Shown: positions 59,805-64,000 of the stretch, piece by piece
Layout of the letters: each line of letters opens with the position of its first letter
Position numbering within the stretch: position 1 is the first letter of the stretch
Notes under the pieces: generated by a model
The model's database searches: none
What the model was told of the DNA's origin: nothing
Seen by the model: only the letters and a program-made list of their open reading frames with translations
Origin: Paracoccaceae bacterium
Lineage (GTDB): Bacteria > Pseudomonadota > Alphaproteobacteria > Rhodobacterales > Rhodobacteraceae
Direction: 5' to 3'
Assembly (NCBI GenBank): GCA_011389685.1
Contig: JAABTV010000001.1
Coordinates: 1 to 64,000 of the forward strand
Length of the DNA: 64,000 nucleotides
Translations under genes and position numbers: made by a program

Positions 59805-60815
59805 TCAGGCGTTCTGCGGCGTCTCGGTGGCGTAGATGTCGGTCCAGAGCTCCTCGATGGCGGGCTCGGGGCTTTCCCGGGCGAAATCGGCGGCCTCGTT
59901 GATGATCTCCTTGGTCTCCTTGTCGATCGCCTTGAGATCCTCCTCGGTCGCGTGTTTGCCCGAAAGCAGAAGTTCGCGCACATGTTCGATGGCGTCGGAT
60001 TTCTCGCGCACCTTCTGGACCTCTTCGCGGGTGCGGTATTTCGCGGGGTCGCTCATCGAATGGCCGCGATAGCGATAGGTCATCACTTCGAGGATGTAGG
60101 GCCCCTTGCCGGCGCGGGCGTGCTCCACGGCCTTTTGCCCGGCGTCGCGCACCGCGATCACGTCCATGCCGTCCACCGTCTCGCCGGGGATGCCGAAGGC
60201 CTCGCCGCGGGTGTGGATGTCCTTGGACGATGTCGAGCGGGTCTGCGAGGTGCCCATGGCGTATTTGTTGTTCTCGATCACGAAGATCACCGGCAGATCC
60301 CAGAGCGCGGCCATGTTGAAGGTCTCGTAGACCTGGCCCTGGTTGGCGGCGCCGTCGCCGAAATAGGTGAAACAGACATGGTCGTTGTCGCGATAATTGT
60401 TGACGAAGGCCAGCCCCGCGCCCAGCGGCACGTTGGCGCCGACGATGCCATGGCCGCCATAGAATTCCTTTTCCTTGGAAAACATGTGCATCGAGCCGCC
60501 CTTGCCCTTGGAATAGCCGCCCTCGCGCCCGGTCAGTTCGGCCATGACGCCCTTGGGGTCCATGCCGCAGGCGAGCATGTGGCCATGGTCGCGATAGGTG
60601 GTGATGCGCTGATCGCCCTCCTTCGCGGTGGCTTCGAGACCGACGACGACGGCCTCCTGCCCGATATAGAGATGGCAGAACCCGCCGATCAGGCCCATGC
60701 CGTAAAGCTGTCCGGCCTTTTCCTCGAATCGCCGGATCAGCAGCATGTCGCGGTAAAAGCCCTTGAGCTCGTCGGCGGAAACGTTCGGTTTCTTTGTCGG
60801 TTTTTTCGCGGCCAT
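59805..60815 (-). CDS. pdhA: Pyruvate dehydrogenase E1 alpha subunit
   Basis: MLLIRRFEEKAGQLYGMGLIGGFCHLYIGQEAV; GDGAANQGQVYETFNMAALWDLPVIFVIENN; YRYRGHSMSDPAKYR. Confidence 0.96.
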   Translation of the reverse strand: MAAKKPTKKPNVSADELKGFYRDMLLIRRFEEKAGQLYGMGLIGGFCHLYIGQEAVVVGLEATAKEGDQRITTYRDHGHMLACGMDPKGVMAELTGREGGYSKGKGGSMHMFSKEKEFYGGHGIVGANVPLGAGLAFVNNYRDNDHVCFTYFGDGAANQGQVYETFNMAALWDLPVIFVIENNKYAMGTSQTRSTSSKDIHTRGEAFGIPGETVDGMDVIAVRDAGQKAVEHARAGKGPYILEVMTYRYRGHSMSDPAKYRTREEVQKVREKSDAIEHVRELLLSGKHATEEDLKAIDKETKEIINEAADFARESPEPAIEELWTDIYATETPQNA

Positions 60816-60841
60816 GGGGTGGCGCCTCCTTCCGCGGGAAA

Positions 60842-60861
60842 GTAGTTTAGCTTTAAACTAC
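60842..60861. promoter_or_regulatory. Dyad GTAGTTTA-GCTT-TAAACTAC upstream of pdhA
   Basis: Perfect 8-bp arms, 27 bp upstream of the pdhA ATG. Confidence 0.65.
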
Positions 60862-60944
60862 CCTCTAGCGCATTCCGGCCCGTCATGCGAGAGGAAATTG
60901 CCGCCGGGCCGGGGCGGATCGGGCCGGGCGGGGACGTACCGGTT

Positions 60945-61104
60945 GCCAGGGTGTGTTGTGTTGAATCAAGTTCGCCCCGCCCGGGCGGCTTGCAGCCCGG
61001 GCAGCGCCCGCCCTGCCCCCTTTGACGGGCGCTCCGCACCCACCCCGGGTCGGGCGCTGCCCTTTGGTTGGGCACGAGACGATTCCGATTTGCTGCGCTA
61101 CGCC
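60945..61104. repeat. Intergenic repeat family 3, third copy
   Basis: Contains exact acccaccccgggtcgggcgctgccct shared with the 19.2-19.5 kb region, plus similar flanks. Confidence 0.85.
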
Positions 61105-62754
61105 CTATCCCCCGGCACTGTCCTTGAGGCGGCTTTCGACCAGCAGGCCCTCGTCGTCGAGGATCGGATAGGCCACCGAGACCAGATGTGCGCCGACGCG
61201 CTTGAGATCGCGCAGCATGTCGAGATGCAGCGACGAGGTTTGCAGGCTTTCGGGATGGCCCTTGCGCAGGCGCCGGAAATGACGTTCGGCGGAGCGGCGT
61301 TCGCGCTGGCGGATCCGCACCTTGGTCTCGATCATCTGCCGGGCCAGCCGCTCGTCGCGGCTCATGAATATGGTCTGGGCGACCTGCATCGTGCCCAGCG
61401 TCATCAGGAACAGCGAATCGAGTTCGTGATAGCCTTCCTCGGAAAACCGCAGCCCCAGCTCGATCTTGCGCTCGACCTGCACGGCGAGGCCCTTTTCGAT
61501 GATGTCGCCGGCATGTTCGAGGTTGATGATATAGTCGAGCACGGTGATGGTGCGGTGCTTGTCGCGCTTGGAGGCCCCGGGCCCGAGGCGCGACAGGTAA
61601 AGCTTGACCTGCTGTTGCAGGCGGTCGACCCGTTCTTCCAGCCTTGAGATCTCGGACAGGGGCGTGGGGTCGTTGTCGCGAAAGGCGGTCATGATCAGCT
61701 GCAACATCCGCTCGACCGTGTCGCCCAGTGCCAGCGCCTCGCGGCTGGCCCCGGCCAGTGCCAGTTCCGGACGGTCGAGTGCTGCCTCATCCAGCCATTG
61801 CGGCCCGTCGCCGGCGCTGGCCGGCAGGTCGGGAAAGGCCAGCGCCAGGCCCCGGGCGATCAGCCCCGCGACCGGCCAGATCAGCATGGCCAGCGCGAGG
61901 TTGAAGGCGAGGTGCGCCGCGACCGGCAGGCCGGCGGGCACCAGCGCCAGCCCGTCCAGCCACGGCCCGATCAGCCCGGCCAGCGGCAGCGCGACCAGGC
62001 AGCCCAAACCGCGCACCAGAAGGTTGCCAAGCGTCACCCGCCGCGCCGCCGGCGGCCGCGCGAGCGTGGCCAGCACCGGCGGCAGCGCGCCGCCGAAATT
62101 GGCGCCCAGCACCAGCACCACCGCCAGCGCCGGATCAAGCCCCCCGGTGGCGCCCAGCGACAGCACCAGCATCACCACCGCCAGCGACGAGGAAAACAGC
62201 ACTGCCAGCACCGCGGCCACCGCGAAGGCCACCGGCCAGGCATTGCCCAAGAGCCCGAGGAACGCCACCAGCGCCGGCGAGTCGCGCAGCGGCGCCGTGG
62301 CCTCGCCCAGCAAGGTCAGCGACAGCAGAACCAGGCCGATGCCGATCAGCGCCTGCCCGGTGCCGGCCACGGCCGGGCGCGCCTGTCGCCGCAGCACGTA
62401 GCCCGCCAGCAGCAGCAGCGGCGAAAGCGCCTCGATCCCGGCGGTCACGATCCAGACGGTCAGCGCGGTGCCGAGATTGGCACCCAGCAGCGCCACCTGT
62501 GCCCGCCCCGGGCGGATCATGCCGCGTTCGACGAAATCCGAGGTCATCAGCGCGGTCGCGGTCGAGGACTGGAGCCCCAGCGCCGCGACCAGCCCGGCGA
62601 GGAAGGCGCGCGGCGAGGTGCGGGTGCCCTTGCTGAGCGCCAGTTTCAGGCGCAGCCCGAACGCCTCGGTCACGCCGTACCGCACCAGCCGCAATCCGTA
62701 GAGCAGCAGCGCCACCGCGCCGCCGATCGCGATCAGGATTGCCAGAGACTGCAC
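61105..62754 (-). CDS. Na/Pi cotransporter family protein (PhoU-like C-terminus)
   Basis: GLQSSTATALMTSDFVERG; LLGANLGTALTVWIV; NFGGALPPVLATL; C-terminal helical PhoU-like region. Confidence 0.9.
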   Translation of the reverse strand: MQSLAILIAIGGAVALLLYGLRLVRYGVTEAFGLRLKLALSKGTRTSPRAFLAGLVAALGLQSSTATALMTSDFVERGMIRPGRAQVALLGANLGTALTVWIVTAGIEALSPLLLLAGYVLRRQARPAVAGTGQALIGIGLVLLSLTLLGEATAPLRDSPALVAFLGLLGNAWPVAFAVAAVLAVLFSSSLAVVMLVLSLGATGGLDPALAVVLVLGANFGGALPPVLATLARPPAARRVTLGNLLVRGLGCLVALPLAGLIGPWLDGLALVPAGLPVAAHLAFNLALAMLIWPVAGLIARGLALAFPDLPASAGDGPQWLDEAALDRPELALAGASREALALGDTVERMLQLIMTAFRDNDPTPLSEISRLEERVDRLQQQVKLYLSRLGPGASKRDKHRTITVLDYIINLEHAGDIIEKGLAVQVERKIELGLRFSEEGYHELDSLFLMTLGTMQVAQTIFMSRDERLARQMIETKVRIRQRERRSAERHFRRLRKGHPESLQTSSLHLDMLRDLKRVGAHLVSVAYPILDDEGLLVESRLKDSAGG

Positions 62755-62879
62755 GCATACCCCCTTTTCAGAGCCGGCCTTACCGAGCCAGCCTGCCGGT
62801 TCGGAGTGTCATATTTCTGTTACATTCGGCCGGGGGGGCAGGTGAAGTCAACCGGCGGGCGCGGCGGCGTGATGCCGGT

Positions 62880-63191
62880 TCAGCGGATCACGATCTCGTC
62901 GGCGCGGATCAGGCCCAGTACCGAGCGGACCTGTTCGTCGAGCAGGTCGAGATCGAGATAGCTGTCCGAAAGCCGCCGCGTCAGGTTTTCCATCCGCGCG
63001 ACCTCTCTTTCGAGCGTGGCGAGCCGCTTTTCAAGCTCGGACGCCTCGGCCAGGATCTCGGACCGGCGGAACAACCCGTAATCACCCTGCACGGCGGCAA
63101 AGGTGAAATAGAGCCCGAGCGAAAAGGTCACGGCAAAGAACACCATGCCGCCGAGGGCGGGCCGATATCCGGTGAGCCAGCGTATTGCCAT
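62880..63191 (-). CDS. Septum formation initiator FtsB/DivIC family
   Basis: TM segment then ILAEASELEKRLATLEREVARMENLTRRLSDSYLDLDLLDEQVRSVLGLIRADEIVIR. Confidence 0.9.
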   Translation of the reverse strand: MAIRWLTGYRPALGGMVFFAVTFSLGLYFTFAAVQGDYGLFRRSEILAEASELEKRLATLEREVARMENLTRRLSDSYLDLDLLDEQVRSVLGLIRADEIVIR

Positions 63192-63347
63192 GTCCTGCCT
63201 GTCCTCGTTCCTGGTCCGCTCTGCCCCTTCGTCCAGGCTGTGCCGCCCGTGACGCGAGGAAATCCTGCCACAGGCCCGCCGGATTGTGAATCCCCCTTTT
63301 GCGGAACCGGGCGATTTGCGAGGATTGCGTCAAAGGGAGAGACCACG

Positions 63348-64000
63348 ATGACACATTCACCGCCGATCGCAGACCTTGGAACCCACGAGGTGATGAACCA
63401 GCCGCCGGCGCGCACGGCGTCGGATCTTTGGGCATCGGACCCGATCTTGCGTCATCATGCCGGGGCGAACGGCGTCGATCAGGTGGCGCTGGCCGAGTAT
63501 GGCGCCCGCATGGGCAGCGCCGAAATGCGCGAGGCGGGGCGCGAGGCCAACCGCGTTCCGCCGGTTCTGGTGAGTTTCGACCGGTCGGGGCGGCGCCTCG
63601 ACGAGGTGAAATTCCATCCCGCCTACCACGATCTGATGGCGGCGGGGTTGCAGGCGGGGTTCTCGGCCGCCCCCTGGGAAGAGGCGACGCCGGCGGGTCA
63701 CAGCGCCCATGCCGCGATGTGCTACATGACCAGCCAGGTCGAGCCGGGCGTGACCTGCCCGATGGTGATGACCTATGCCGCCGTCCCCGCGCTCAGCGCC
63801 GATCCGGCGCTGGCGGCGCAATGGGTGCCCAAGCTGACCGCGCGCGATTATGACACCGCCCGCGCGCCCATGGGCGAGAAACGCGCGGTGACGCTGGGCA
63901 TGGCGATGACCGAGAAGCAGGGCGGATCGGATGTGCGCGCCAACACCACGCGGGCGGTGCGCTCGGGCGATCATTACCGCCTCAGCGGGCATAAATGGTT
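63348..64000 (+). CDS. Acyl-CoA dehydrogenase, AidB-like (3' end outside window; not in the ORF track)
   Basis: Translated: MTHSPPIADLGTHEVMNQPPARTASDLWASDPILRHHAGANGVDQVALAEYG..TLGMAMTEKQGGSDVRANTTRAVRSGDHYRLSGHKW. Confidence 0.88.
   Translation, partial: MTHSPPIADLGTHEVMNQPPARTASDLWASDPILRHHAGANGVDQVALAEYGARMGSAEMREAGREANRVPPVLVSFDRSGRRLDEVKFHPAYHDLMAAGLQAGFSAAPWEEATPAGHSAHAAMCYMTSQVEPGVTCPMVMTYAAVPALSADPALAAQWVPKLTARDYDTARAPMGEKRAVTLGMAMTEKQGGSDVRANTTRAVRSGDHYRLSGHKW

Noticed and set aside
58362-60845. 827-aa plus-strand ORF
   Set aside because: Shadow of pdhB and pdhA

Overview
The window is chromosomal DNA from a high-GC alphaproteobacterium of Rhodobacteraceae/Roseobacter type. This placement is an inference from gene content: two-piece tmRNA, trgAB-cysK, dmdA-acuI, lipoyl-domain PDH E1-beta, and DUF4169. 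I found no IS element, prophage or CRISPR array. Landmarks in order: uvrA 3' end; a valine/branched-acyl degradation set (mmsB, enoyl-CoA hydratase, acyl-CoA dehydrogenase, mmsA); coaD; gap; tkt; zapA; fumC with two small genes; sspB next to a circularly permuted two-piece ssrA (tmRNA) gene that the ORF track cannot show; a DinB-dmdA-acuI DMSP locus; a uspA-BCCT pair; photolyase-trgA-trgB-cysK (tellurite-type neighbourhood); an arsenic island at about 38.4-49.0 kb (arsR, permease, redox protein and MBL protein converging on moeA-aioA-aioB-aioR-aioS-aioX); two aminotransferases; tpiA; Fe-S assembly genes; a RimB-RimK fusion; tgt; pdhABC; a Na/Pi cotransporter-like gene; ftsB-like gene; and the start of an AidB-like acyl-CoA dehydrogenase. 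The strongest observations are: (1) an AioR-type regulator that has lost the sigma-54 GAFTGA loop and has a degenerate Walker B motif, with a 16-bp dyad and no sigma-54 promoter upstream of aioBA; (2) an arsR operon carrying a perfect FNR box and an 18-bp palindrome and encoding an MBL-fold protein without the HxHxDH motif; (3) a modular double-hairpin element family with compensatory arm changes, including a GC-rich version inside the PDH E2 coding sequence; (4) at least three further intergenic repeat families; (5) the ssrA-sspB pairing.
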